A stretch of DNA of 15,771 bases from Candidatus Hodarchaeota archaeon (lineage in GTDB: Archaea > Asgardarchaeota > Heimdallarchaeia > Hodarchaeales > YT1-057), in the NCBI GenBank assembly GCA_016839955.1, contig JAEOTI010000729.1, positions 1-15,771 on the forward strand. The letters run 5' to 3'. The translations under genes were made by a program, and so were the position numbers. Under the pieces are notes generated by a model. It ran no database searches. It saw only the letters and a program-made list of their open reading frames with translations, and was not told the origin of the DNA. How positions within the stretch are numbered: position 1 is the first letter of the stretch; every line of letters begins with the position of its first letter. Of the stretch, positions 1 to 6,825 are shown piece by piece.

Positions 1-5
1 GATGA

Positions 6-203
6 TTATAACATTTCAATTTCGATTTTGAATCTAAAGGATCTTTTAAAGTATGCAGATGATTTACATTCTGGGCATTCAGAATATTTACCCCTAGGAA
101 AACAAGGCCACACTTCTATACCGTGCGCGGTTTCATTACCACAAACATCACATTCTCCTTCAAATTCTGATCCTATATATTCTTGTTTTGATTGTTGTGC
201 CAA
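6..203 (-). CDS. Small zinc-ribbon protein (65 aa)
   Basis: A 65-residue protein with two CxxC knuckles, C18-x2-C21 and C43-x2-C46, plus C34 and H27 between them. This is a typical treble-clef or zinc-ribbon layout expected to bind one zinc ion. The specific role is unknown; proteins of this size are often nucleic-acid or protein-binding accessory factors. The start is a TTG at 201-203, chosen because a strong Shine-Dalgarno sequence (GAGGAGGT, plus-strand 212-219) lies 8 bases upstream. That ribosome binding site overlaps the stop codon of the next upstream ribbon ORF (219-221), so the two are probably co-transcribed and translationally coupled. The C-terminus is a basic/hydrophobic tail without a membrane segment. 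The existence of the gene is fairly sure; its function is not recognised. Confidence 0.75.
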   Translation of the reverse strand: MAQQSKQEYIGSEFEGECDVCGNETAHGIEVWPCFPRGKYSECPECKSSAYFKRSFRFKIEIEML

Positions 204-218
204 ATCTAATTACCTCCT

Positions 219-368
219 CTAGTTAACATAACGTAGTCTTCTTGAATCATCAACGCTATTACAGGTTGGGCATTTATCATGTGGGGGTTTTGTCCAAACA
301 ATATCACAATTATCACAGTAATAATATTCTACTATTGCAATGCACCTCCAATAAATGAAAGAAACCAA
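219..368 (-). CDS. Tiny rubredoxin-like zinc-ribbon protein, start codon uncertain
   Basis: This reading frame encodes a compact ribbon, YYCDNCDIVW followed by KCPTCNS, with two CxxC pairs 12 residues apart, as in rubredoxin-like and rubrerythrin C-terminal ribbons. It ends at 219-221, inside the Shine-Dalgarno site of the downstream ribbon gene, which supports a two-gene operon. The start is puzzling. A strong GGAGGT (plus-strand 344-349) sits 8 bases before an in-frame ATA (333-335), giving 38 residues, but no ATG, GTG or TTG lies in frame near it. The only ordinary in-frame start is a TTG at 366-368, giving 49 residues and placing the ribosome binding site inside the gene. The coordinates given use that TTG. 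Either a rare ATA start is used, or a base has changed there, or the longer form is real. Confidence 0.55.
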   Translation of the reverse strand: MVSFIYWRCIAIVEYYYCDNCDIVWTKPPHDKCPTCNSVDDSRRLRYVN

Positions 369-512
369 AAATTTTGGATTTCTTAGGTTTATGTCAAAGA
401 TAAGTTTTTTTCTCTAATGTTTGATACACTTAAAAATCAATATGGTAAATTATGAGAGAATAAATTCATGAATATAAGATTGATGGAAAGACTTTTTTCC
501 AAATAGTTTATA

Positions 513-1088
513 TCAAGTAAGTACTTGATCAATTTCCGGTCGAGTCAATACATAGAGGGCAGCTACGCCATAAATGGTTCCAAACGGAATAATAATTAGA
601 TGAATTGCTGCTATAACCATTGTACCAAATCGGCCAGCCTTTTCATAATTCATTAGTTTTCGTCCATAAGTTATCCCCATTATCCCAACAATTATCGCCA
701 TTATAGCGAAAATGAATATGAAAATTCCAACGAAAACTGCTATAATAGTAGGATCTGTTCCTGAATAATCTGGATTACCAACCTTGGGATCTTCACTTGC
801 TATCAATATGGGGACAAACACAGCTGCAACAAAGGAAAAAATTCCGACAATAATAGCAATAACCGCAAAAACTATCTCTACAATTGCAATTATTTGTACG
901 TGACTTTTGAGTTCATCAATGTTTGATGTTGGTGTAGGTGGGCTCAATTGAATAGGTCTTGATGGTTCAATTGAAGGTCGTTCTTCCGTTGGTGGTTTAA
1001 GTACAAGCGAGTGACCACAACTGGAGCAAAACTGGTCTTCAGGGAAGATTACTGTTCCACAGTTTGGACAAAGGGTTTTTTCTGACAT
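513..1088 (-). CDS. Zinc-ribbon membrane protein with about three hydrophobic segments
   Basis: A 191-residue protein. The N-terminus carries a double zinc ribbon, CPNCG at residues 7-11 and CSSCG at 21-25, followed by a Pro/Ser-rich linker (about 31-58). Long hydrophobic stretches lie at about 64-97, 115-140 and 154-183. The layout (a soluble ribbon, a flexible linker, then a small membrane domain) is common among uncharacterised archaeal proteins; the ribbon probably sits in the cytoplasm. The start is ATG at 1088, preceded by AGGGGAT. It diverges from the MFS transporter gene across 84 bases that contain a CTTTAAAG box able to serve both directions. No enzymatic motif is visible and no specific function can be given. 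Confidence 0.75.
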   Translation of the reverse strand: MSEKTLCPNCGTVIFPEDQFCSSCGHSLVLKPPTEERPSIEPSRPIQLSPPTPTSNIDELKSHVQIIAIVEIVFAVIAIIVGIFSFVAAVFVPILIASEDPKVGNPDYSGTDPTIIAVFVGIFIFIFAIMAIIVGIMGITYGRKLMNYEKAGRFGTMVIAAIHLIIIPFGTIYGVAALYVLTRPEIDQVLT

Positions 1089-1139
1089 GATTGTTATCCC
1101 CTATTAATTATCTATTAAAACCTCTTATTTTTTACATTT

Positions 1140-1147
1140 CTTTAAAG
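1140..1147. promoter_or_regulatory. Candidate shared TATA box, CTTTAAAG
   Basis: A self-complementary CTTTAAAG lies between the divergent ribbon-membrane gene and the MFS gene, about 26-33 bases before the MFS TTG and about 52 before the other start. Archaeal TATA boxes are of this AT type. This is a sequence match only; the transcription start is not known. Confidence 0.3.
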
Positions 1148-1172
1148 GATAATTTTTGAGGAAATCAAAAAT

Positions 1173-2498
1173 TTGCAGCCCAATCGATATAATCGGATTT
1201 TTTATGGTCTTTCTTCATTTCAAATGTTAGCAATGTTCCGTAGAGGGTTATTTTATACCTATTTATCGATTTATTTGCGATTTTTTCTTGGAATGAGTGT
1301 TACTGAGACTACTCTATTTGCAACTATCCCTATGATTTTGAATGTTTTTTTTCAAATGTTTGTCTGGGGAAACCTCTCGGATAAATATCAACTCAGACGG
1401 ACCTTTATCGTTGTAGGGGAAGCTCTTGCAGGCCTTGGCACGATAGTTGTTTGGTTTGCTCATCGACTTGTGGATCAAGAAATTATAGCCGGATATATTA
1501 TAATTCTTGGTTTATCTGTTATTGAAACTTTCTGGTCTATGTCTAATGTTGGTTGGAGCGCACTTATCTCAGATCTCTACCCTTATGAAGAACGAAATGC
1601 GGTTCAAGGTAAACTCGCAAGTATGGGTGGATTAGGACGCATTATTGGTGTTTGGATTGGGGGGTTACTTTATGATGGATTTCAGCTTGAATATGAAGGC
1701 TGGGGGTTTTATGAGGGAAGTCTTTTCTTTGTGGCAGCCGCAGCGATGTTGCTATCTACAATTCCTATGGCTTTAGTTCCCCAAGGAGGAGTAATCCAAC
1801 CAAATAATAAAGAAAACACTTCAAACAAGTTTCAAGAAGATATCAACTCTGAAGAATTCTCAGTACATATTTTCATTGTCTTTCTGATCGCTATCGCCTT
1901 CATTAATTTTGGAAGGAATTCTATTGCTATTATTGTCCCTCAATTTTTGATGTTAGACTCTGGATTCGCCGTTTCAAGTGAAATGTTAAGCTATGTGATC
2001 AATACTCAATCATTTGCAATGATACTAATTGGTTTTACAGTAGGGTGGATAGCTTACCGTCTTGGAACTGGTAAAACAATTCTAGTTGGTTCAGGTATGG
2101 CTGTAATATCACTATTACTATATGCTGTATCTACAAACCTTATTTTAATCTTCTTTGCTAGTTTTTTACGAGGAATTTCTCAAGTCATAATTTTAGCATC
2201 TACTTATGCCTTTGCTTCAGGTTTAATCCCTGCTAGGAACCGTGCAAAATTATTTGGAGTGTTTAATGCTACTTTCTTTTTGAGTTGGGGTATTGCTGGA
2301 ACATTGATCGCTGGACCTGTAATAGACTATCTAATACTGAATGGAATGACGGAAGATGTTGCTTATCGTGTAGCATTTTTAGCGGCGTCTTTGGTGACAT
2401 TAACTGGAATAATTATCTTTACCCTCTTGTTAGTATATCTTCGTTCCCATCCGATCCCCCAAGAAGCTGAGGAAATCAACATACTTCAATATGATTAA
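1173..2498 (+). CDS. Major facilitator superfamily transporter
   Basis: A 441-residue, strongly hydrophobic protein with the pattern of about 12 membrane helices. The MFS signature motif A is visible in the loop after helix 2 (residues 66-76, GNLSDKYQLRR). A hydrophilic central loop at about 206-230 splits two six-helix halves, as usual for the family (400-450 residues). The substrate cannot be read from the sequence; by general resemblance it could be a drug or sugar efflux or uptake carrier driven by an ion gradient. The start is TTG at 1173, with GAGGAA about 10 bases upstream; the next in-frame ATG (codon 18) would remove part of the first helix. It stands alone on its strand, divergent from the zinc-ribbon membrane gene. 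Confidence 0.88.
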   Translation: MQPNRYNRIFYGLSSFQMLAMFRRGLFYTYLSIYLRFFLGMSVTETTLFATIPMILNVFFQMFVWGNLSDKYQLRRTFIVVGEALAGLGTIVVWFAHRLVDQEIIAGYIIILGLSVIETFWSMSNVGWSALISDLYPYEERNAVQGKLASMGGLGRIIGVWIGGLLYDGFQLEYEGWGFYEGSLFFVAAAAMLLSTIPMALVPQGGVIQPNNKENTSNKFQEDINSEEFSVHIFIVFLIAIAFINFGRNSIAIIVPQFLMLDSGFAVSSEMLSYVINTQSFAMILIGFTVGWIAYRLGTGKTILVGSGMAVISLLLYAVSTNLILIFFASFLRGISQVIILASTYAFASGLIPARNRAKLFGVFNATFFLSWGIAGTLIAGPVIDYLILNGMTEDVAYRVAFLAASLVTLTGIIIFTLLLVYLRSHPIPQEAEEINILQYD

Positions 2499-2697
2499 GT
2501 TTCGTGATTTCCTAGAATATATTCTGAAAATATCCTCGGGTGATTAAATTAAAAATTAATTAAATATTAGATTAATGAAAGATATTGAGATAGTAGAAAA
2601 CTCAATGAAATCTAAAAAGTTTAAACTTTCGAATAATTTAACCTAAAGAGAATATTGCAAGAATTGATTGCTAAAAAAAGAATCTGGGAGTTTGAAA

Positions 2698-3471
2698 ATG
2701 GGAATATTACGGATTTTTAGTAGTACAGGTCTGTTATTACTAATTATTATTATGATTAGTCCCTTTGCCGGTCAAACGGAAAACCAAGTCGAATGGGGAG
2801 TTAATAGAGGTGATCAGTTCATTTGGAAAGTGTCAAGTATTGGGACTAAGTACTTTTCCTTTTATCTAGGTGTTTCAATTTCAGTTAATTCAATAATTAA
2901 CATGACGATTCTTTCAGACTTACCAAAAGATCTCCAAACTCTTGAGAGCTTGTATTACAACACGATTGATGGTTCTTATGTAAGATTTACAATTGATGAA
3001 ACAATCCCCCCTAACCTTTATTATGACTCTTTTACTGGCAGATTTTTCCTGATACCAATTCAAATTACAAATGGAACAACCACATTCAAAATAAAACAAC
3101 TTATAGAAGTTTATTTCACTGAACTGGTTTTTTATGTTCAGGAAGCTGAGCTGGGAGATATTGATTATAATATCACCGAAACTAGTGATACCGTTGAATT
3201 AGAATATGATTTTATAGCTTCTGAAGAAAGTCGCGCAAATGTCACTCGATTTTACACTTGGGAGAAGGCCACTGGAGTTTTGTTACGATTGAAAGAGATG
3301 TATACTACTCATTTGGATGAAGTATTACTCATGTTTTCTCGAGAAAATCAAAACAATCAAAATGGTCATGATTCAGTAGAGTTATCCCTTTGGCCAGGTC
3401 TTTTAGCCTTTGGAGCCCTCAGTATTGGAATTATCTATCGACGTAAAATAAATAGGTTAGATCAATTATAA
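2698..3471 (+). CDS. Secreted protein with signal peptide and C-terminal membrane anchor
   Basis: A 257-residue protein of unknown function. The ATG at 2698 is preferred over an upstream in-frame TTG at 2668 because GGGAG lies 7 bases before it and because the protein then begins with a clean signal peptide (MGILRIF, then a hydrophobic run to about residue 27). The middle is a polar, aromatic-rich, probably beta-rich extracytoplasmic domain with several N-x-S/T sites suited to archaeal N-glycosylation. The C-terminus (about 230-257) reads WPGLLAF, a short hydrophobic helix, then YRRK. This PG-helix-RRK layout resembles archaeal surface-protein sorting or anchor tails. The domain itself matches no family I recognise. 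It stands alone, with 200 bases upstream lacking a clear gene. Confidence 0.75.
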   Translation: MGILRIFSSTGLLLLIIIMISPFAGQTENQVEWGVNRGDQFIWKVSSIGTKYFSFYLGVSISVNSIINMTILSDLPKDLQTLESLYYNTIDGSYVRFTIDETIPPNLYYDSFTGRFFLIPIQITNGTTTFKIKQLIEVYFTELVFYVQEAELGDIDYNITETSDTVELEYDFIASEESRANVTRFYTWEKATGVLLRLKEMYTTHLDEVLLMFSRENQNNQNGHDSVELSLWPGLLAFGALSIGIIYRRKINRLDQL

Positions 3472-3474
3472 TTA

Positions 3475-3480
3475 TTTTTT
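3475..3480 (+). terminator. Possible poly-T terminator
   Basis: A run of six T follows the stop codon of the secreted-protein gene by 3 bases, without a clear hairpin. Archaeal termination commonly occurs at such T tracts. Weak evidence in an AT-rich sequence. Confidence 0.25.
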
Positions 3481-3585
3481 GAATGTTCTTCTTACAATTT
3501 TCCTGAAGATTTAGGAGAATTTATTATTTATTATTTTATACTGAATATAATCCACGTGTTGAAAGATATGATGTGTTGATGTTTT

Positions 3586-4047
3586 ATGTTATCTAAGGAA
3601 ACAGAATTTTACTTAAATAACGTCAAAATCCCGCTGCGTCTCTCGTGTGTTACTGAATCCGGATGGCCAGTTGTCCTATCATTGTGGTATGTCTATCAAG
3701 ATGAAAAATTCTACTGTGCAACAGTAGAAACTGCTAGGGTAGTAGAATATCTCCGTAACGAACCCCGTTGTGCTTTTGAAATTGCAGGTGATGAACTTCC
3801 CTACTGTGGTGTTCGAGGTCAAGCCCATGCAACTATTATTAAGACACAGGGAACTGAAATACTAAAACAACTACTAGAACGTTATCTAGGAGGTACAGAA
3901 TCGTCATTAGCCAAAAAACTGTTAAACGATAGTCGACCAGAGGTAGCAATTGAGATAAATCCATTAAATTTCACAATATGGGATTTCTCTGAACGAATGA
4001 AAGATATTGAATCTCCAAAACGAATAAATCCTTGCCCCTCATCTTAA
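3586..4047 (+). CDS. Pyridoxamine 5'-phosphate oxidase-like flavin-binding protein
   Basis: A 153-residue protein that fits the split beta-barrel flavin-binding family (PPOX-like, FMN or F420 dependent). Visible family features are an N-terminal helix, then LSCVTESGWPVVLSLWY, the strand pair DEKFYCATVE, TARVVEYLRNEPRCAFEIAG, a GVRGQAHATI strand, and a C-terminal FTIWDFSERM strand. Such small proteins often reduce quinones, biliverdin or other small molecules with FMN or F420; the substrate here is unknown. The ATG start has only a weak ribosome site. The gene ends tail to tail with the acyltransferase gene, the two stops overlapping by four bases (4044-4047), so it is not in an operon with it. 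Confidence 0.75.
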   Translation: MLSKETEFYLNNVKIPLRLSCVTESGWPVVLSLWYVYQDEKFYCATVETARVVEYLRNEPRCAFEIAGDELPYCGVRGQAHATIIKTQGTEILKQLLERYLGGTESSLAKKLLNDSRPEVAIEINPLNFTIWDFSERMKDIESPKRINPCPSS

Positions 4048-4751
4048 ACATTATATTTTTGACCAATTTCATGAATTCTGTTCACTATTTCATCTGTTAT
4101 TCTCTTGGATGTATCTGGGGAGTTTGGTAATGAATAGTACTTTGATAAATCAATTTTGGATCCAAAATAAACCAGTAAAGGTTGTTTGATATTCAGTTTT
4201 GGAAAACCTTTAACAGGTAACAATTTATTTGTCCCTTTGACAAAAACCGGAATTATTTTCACATTAGGGCCTGCTAATTTTGCTATCCAACCTACACCTA
4301 TTTTTGCGTTCTCGAATCTACCAGATCTTGATCTTTCTCCCTCAGGATATATTCCAACTGTACCCCCATCTTTAAGTATTGTCAATGCAATCTGAATAAA
4401 TCTTTCTCGCTCTCCCTTTCCACGACCGACCGGAAACGCAAGTTCGTATTTTGTCCATCGAAAATATATTTGTTCCATAAAATCTTTTGCTCCAGAGAAT
4501 CGAATTGCCCTTTTTACTGGAAAAGCAGCAACTGCTGTAATGACTGAATCAATATGGGATAGGTGGTTTGAAACAAAAACAGTTCCTACGTCCTCAGGAG
4601 GTATATTTTCCTTTCCACGAATAATTACTGGAAAAGGGGTGAAAATTAAGCGTGCAAGGTTTAAAAGGAAGTAATGAATCAACCTACGTCGAAATCCAAG
4701 CCGTGGATAATCATTAGATGAAATAGAATTTTCCACTCCATTTAATGGCAA
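4044..4751 (-). CDS. PlsC-type 1-acylglycerol-3-phosphate acyltransferase
   Basis: A 235-residue glycerolipid acyltransferase. The catalytic block I, NHLSHIDS, is at residues 62-69 with H63 and D68 forming the HX4D dyad. Block III, YPEGERSRSGR (135-145), carries the conserved EG and the Arg that bind glycerol phosphate. A hydrophobic segment at about 26-45 should tie it to the membrane face. The family moves an acyl chain from acyl-CoA or acyl-ACP to lysophosphatidate, making phosphatidate in bacteria and eukaryotes. In an archaeon with ether lipids its role is unclear, though a fatty acyl-CoA ligase is encoded nearby (6826-8517). The start is given as TTG at 4749-4751; the site is weak and the N-terminal ten residues are uncertain. 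It is divergent from the longin-like gene. Confidence 0.85.
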   Translation of the reverse strand: MPLNGVENSISSNDYPRLGFRRRLIHYFLLNLARLIFTPFPVIIRGKENIPPEDVGTVFVSNHLSHIDSVITAVAAFPVKRAIRFSGAKDFMEQIYFRWTKYELAFPVGRGKGERERFIQIALTILKDGGTVGIYPEGERSRSGRFENAKIGVGWIAKLAGPNVKIIPVFVKGTNKLLPVKGFPKLNIKQPLLVYFGSKIDLSKYYSLPNSPDTSKRITDEIVNRIHEIGQKYNV

Positions 4752-4837
4752 TTTCTTTCCACTATAGTCTAATCTATTAATTAACTTTGAGAAGTTTACA
4801 AAGATTTTAATTTTTCTAAGATAACTATATTTCTTTC

Positions 4838-5605
4838 TTGAAACATCTTAAGGTTGGGGAAACGTTGATTGATGAGGTTTTTGTACTAAATGAAGGTGGA
4901 ATTCCCATTTTTTATTACAATCGTCATGAAAAAAGAAGTACGGATGATAGATATATTTCCATTTCTTCGCTTTTGTCAGCAATGAGTAGTTTTGCAAACG
5001 ATTTGGCTGCAGACAATATAAAATTTTTAGTGATGCAGAATCGAAGTTTTGCTTTATCAAAAACTCTAAAAGACTATCTAGTTGTATTTGGTGAATTTGG
5101 TCCTGCTGAATCTGCTGATCTTGCAGGTACAGAAGTAAAATTACTCAAATCATCAGAAGTAATAAGTAGTTATTTACAAACAAACTTTCCAGAAGGTACA
5201 ATTGGTCTCACTTCGAATCAAATGAATCAAATTACTCAAGACATGACTAAGGATCTTAAGAAAGAAGGTGTAATAGACGATCAATTTAGTGTAGAAGATG
5301 ACTATTCTTCCAGACAAATGGGCCTTCTTGGAGAATATATTTCAAAAACAGTTGGATATACTCCAGGTGTTTGCAATATTGGGGAAAAAGAACGATTAAT
5401 TCGATTAATTTCTGGGTTTGCATTTTTGTTTTTAGGGGTTCTTCTATTACTCGGGCTCGTTTTCCTAGAAAATAACTATGATTTTCCGCGAGAAGCAAGA
5501 TTCCTTGTTGCAATTCCATTCTTTTTTGGTTTTCAGGGATTTTACCAATATTTCTTCCGCTTTTGTGTTACAAACGCTCTAAGACGAAAATACGTAATGA
5601 GATAG
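4838..5605 (+). CDS. Longin-like domain fused to a two-helix (DUF2892-like) membrane domain
   Basis: A 255-residue protein. Residues about 11-115 have the alternating strand/helix pattern and the opening (IDEVFVLNEGGIPIFYYN) of the longin/roadblock-like domains abundant in Asgard archaea, where they are thought to partner small GTPases or traffic machinery. A linker (about 120-178) leads to NIGEKERLIR (180-189), followed by hydrophobic segments at about 192-210 and 222-241. This C-terminal part resembles the DUF2892 inner-membrane module, which opens with a similar N-x-G-x-x-x-R-x-x-R pattern. The result would be a cytosolic longin domain held on the membrane. The start is uncertain: TTG at 4838, or an in-frame TTG at 4865 that begins exactly at the first strand behind AAGGTTGGGG. 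It heads a probable operon with the next two genes. Both domain calls rest on pattern, not on a profile search. Confidence 0.7.
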   Translation: MKHLKVGETLIDEVFVLNEGGIPIFYYNRHEKRSTDDRYISISSLLSAMSSFANDLAADNIKFLVMQNRSFALSKTLKDYLVVFGEFGPAESADLAGTEVKLLKSSEVISSYLQTNFPEGTIGLTSNQMNQITQDMTKDLKKEGVIDDQFSVEDDYSSRQMGLLGEYISKTVGYTPGVCNIGEKERLIRLISGFAFLFLGVLLLLGLVFLENNYDFPREARFLVAIPFFFGFQGFYQYFFRFCVTNALRRKYVMR

Positions 5606-5618
5606 GAAGGAGATTAAG

Positions 5619-5795
5619 ATGTCAGAAAAAAAATTATTAATTGATTTGGACTCAGTTCCTACAATTTCTGCTGAAGGATTCGTTGATCCTGAACAACATA
5701 AAAAAGACTTTCGTAAAGCGATGAAAATTACATCTCTTTCAGTTATATCCACAATAATCTTGACAATCATTTCGTACCTAATTGTATTTAACTAA
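5619..5795 (+). CDS. 58-residue single-helix (tail-anchored type) membrane protein
   Basis: A small gene with a strong ribosome site, AGGAAGGAG (5604-5612), 6 bases before its ATG. The protein starts MSEKKLLIDLDSVP, has a polar N-terminal half with a charged stretch (PEQHKKDFRKAMK), and ends in one hydrophobic helix from about residue 37 to 57 with almost nothing after it. That topology (cytosolic head, C-terminal membrane helix) is the tail-anchored type. It lies 13 bases after the longin-like gene and 28 before the DUF1295 gene, all on one strand, so it is probably co-expressed with them and may be a partner of the membrane-bound longin protein. No family is recognised. The intact frame, start and context make a real gene likely. 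Confidence 0.7.
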   Translation: MSEKKLLIDLDSVPTISAEGFVDPEQHKKDFRKAMKITSLSVISTIILTIISYLIVFN

Positions 5796-5823
5796 GTAAT
5801 ATTATCCATTGTGAGCGAAGGTT

Positions 5824-6627
5824 ATGATTACCAACCTTATAGCTGAAGCAGCACTTTTTAGTGCTGTTTTTTTATTTATCTACATGAATTTATGGTTCAT
5901 ATTGGCCCTAATACTAAAAGATAATAGTATTATCGATTATGTTTGGGGGACTGGGTTTATTCTCGTTGCAGCCGTCTCATTACTAGTTGGAAATGCTGAA
6001 TATGGTTTAGATATTCGTAAAATCATTATAACTAGCATAGTAACTCTCTGGGGATTTCGGCTAGCATTTCATATCTACCTAAGAAATCGTGGTAAAGGAG
6101 AAGATTGGCGGTACAAGAAATGGCGAGACGAATGGGGAAAGTGGTTTTTACCCCGGACTTATCTACAAATATTCATGTTACAAGGAATTCTATTATTTAT
6201 TATCAGTACCCCAATAATAATCGTCAATAGCACTCCAGAATCAGAATTGTTTATCTTAGGTCTCGTTGGGACACTTATTTGGTTAGTAGGATTTTATTTC
6301 GAAACTGTTGGAGATTGGCAATTATCTCGATTTAAGAAAAACCCTGCTAATAGCGATAAAATAATGACTACAGGATTATGGAAATATACACGTCATCCGA
6401 ATTATTTTGGTGAAGTAACAATGTGGTGGGGAATATATTATCTCGCAATCACTGTTAAAGTTCCCTTAGGATTGTTTTCAATAGTTAGTCCTTTACTAAT
6501 AAGTTTCTTAATCCTTAAAGTCTCAGGAGTGACCATGTTAGAAAGTAAATTTGAAGGTAATCCTGAATTTGAAGCTTATAAACTCCGTACAAATGCTTTC
6601 ATTCCTTGGTTTCCCAAAAAAGTCTAA
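5824..6627 (+). CDS. DUF1295 family membrane protein (steroid 5-alpha-reductase / isoprenylcysteine methyltransferase-like fold)
   Basis: A 267-residue multi-helix membrane protein. The DUF1295 hallmarks are present: a GEDWRYKKWR loop at residues 92-101 and GLWKYTRHPNYFGE at 184-197, followed by a hydrophobic helix with WWG. The C-terminus, EAYKLRTNAFIPWFP, is also usual for the family, so it appears full length. Relatives with this fold reduce C=C bonds of steroid or polyprenyl substrates using NADPH, or methylate membrane-embedded prenyl-cysteines. Which applies here is unknown, and an isoprenoid or lipid substrate is a guess from the fold. The gene is third in a set with the longin-like and 58-residue genes (28-base gap). 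The ATG start has a weak GCGAAGG site. Confidence 0.85.
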   Translation: MITNLIAEAALFSAVFLFIYMNLWFILALILKDNSIIDYVWGTGFILVAAVSLLVGNAEYGLDIRKIIITSIVTLWGFRLAFHIYLRNRGKGEDWRYKKWRDEWGKWFLPRTYLQIFMLQGILLFIISTPIIIVNSTPESELFILGLVGTLIWLVGFYFETVGDWQLSRFKKNPANSDKIMTTGLWKYTRHPNYFGEVTMWWGIYYLAITVKVPLGLFSIVSPLLISFLILKVSGVTMLESKFEGNPEFEAYKLRTNAFIPWFPKKV

Positions 6628-6654
6628 CATTTTCCTACTTGTACCTGGTGAAAT

Positions 6655-6777
6655 GATCACTTCTTCTGATTCGTTAAGTGCGCGAATTAATCCTGAATTA
6701 TCTTCTATTCTCAAATCTCGCCTAAAAACAAATAGAGAATTATGATTAAATTTCATATCAAATTTCTTGCCTTTCAT
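6655..6777 (-). pseudogene. N-terminal stub of a DNA photolyase/cryptochrome gene
   Basis: From the ATG at 6777 the minus strand encodes MKGKKFDMKFNHN and then SLFVFRRDLRIEDNSGL plus IRALNESEEVI. This is the classic opening of the photolyase/cryptochrome alpha/beta domain (strand, FRRDLRxxDN, helix). In intact enzymes the next residues form a second strand followed by a D-P-R type segment. Here the similarity stops near 6655, the frame runs on into unrelated residues, and within 28 bases the intact 3' end of the DUF1295 gene begins on the other strand. Only about 40 of the usual 430-500 residues remain, so this looks like a deletion relic unable to bind FAD or repair pyrimidine dimers. A CCTTTAAACC box (6798-6807) and a TTGTTTAAAACAA near-palindrome (6812-6824) just upstream may be its old promoter. 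An assembly join is the alternative. Confidence 0.6.
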
Positions 6778-6825
6778 TCTTATTATTGGTATAATTGGTT
6801 TAAAGGATATCTTGTTTAAAACAAA

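Noticed and set aside
28..222. Plus-strand ORF of 64 codons
   Set aside because: It is the antisense shadow of the zinc-ribbon gene at 6-203, which has CxxC motifs and a strong ribosome site.
2575..2646. 23-codon ORF between the MFS and secreted-protein genes
   Set aside because: Lys/Asn-rich sequence expected by chance in AT-rich DNA, with no ribosome site and no recognisable content.
5579..5770. Minus-strand ORF opposite the 58-residue gene
   Set aside because: The plus-strand frame has a strong ribosome site, operon spacing and a clean membrane helix; the antisense frame has none of these.
6551..6745. Plus-strand ORF over the DUF1295 gene end
   Set aside because: Overlaps the intact end of DUF1295 and is antisense to the photolyase stub; no protein-like features.
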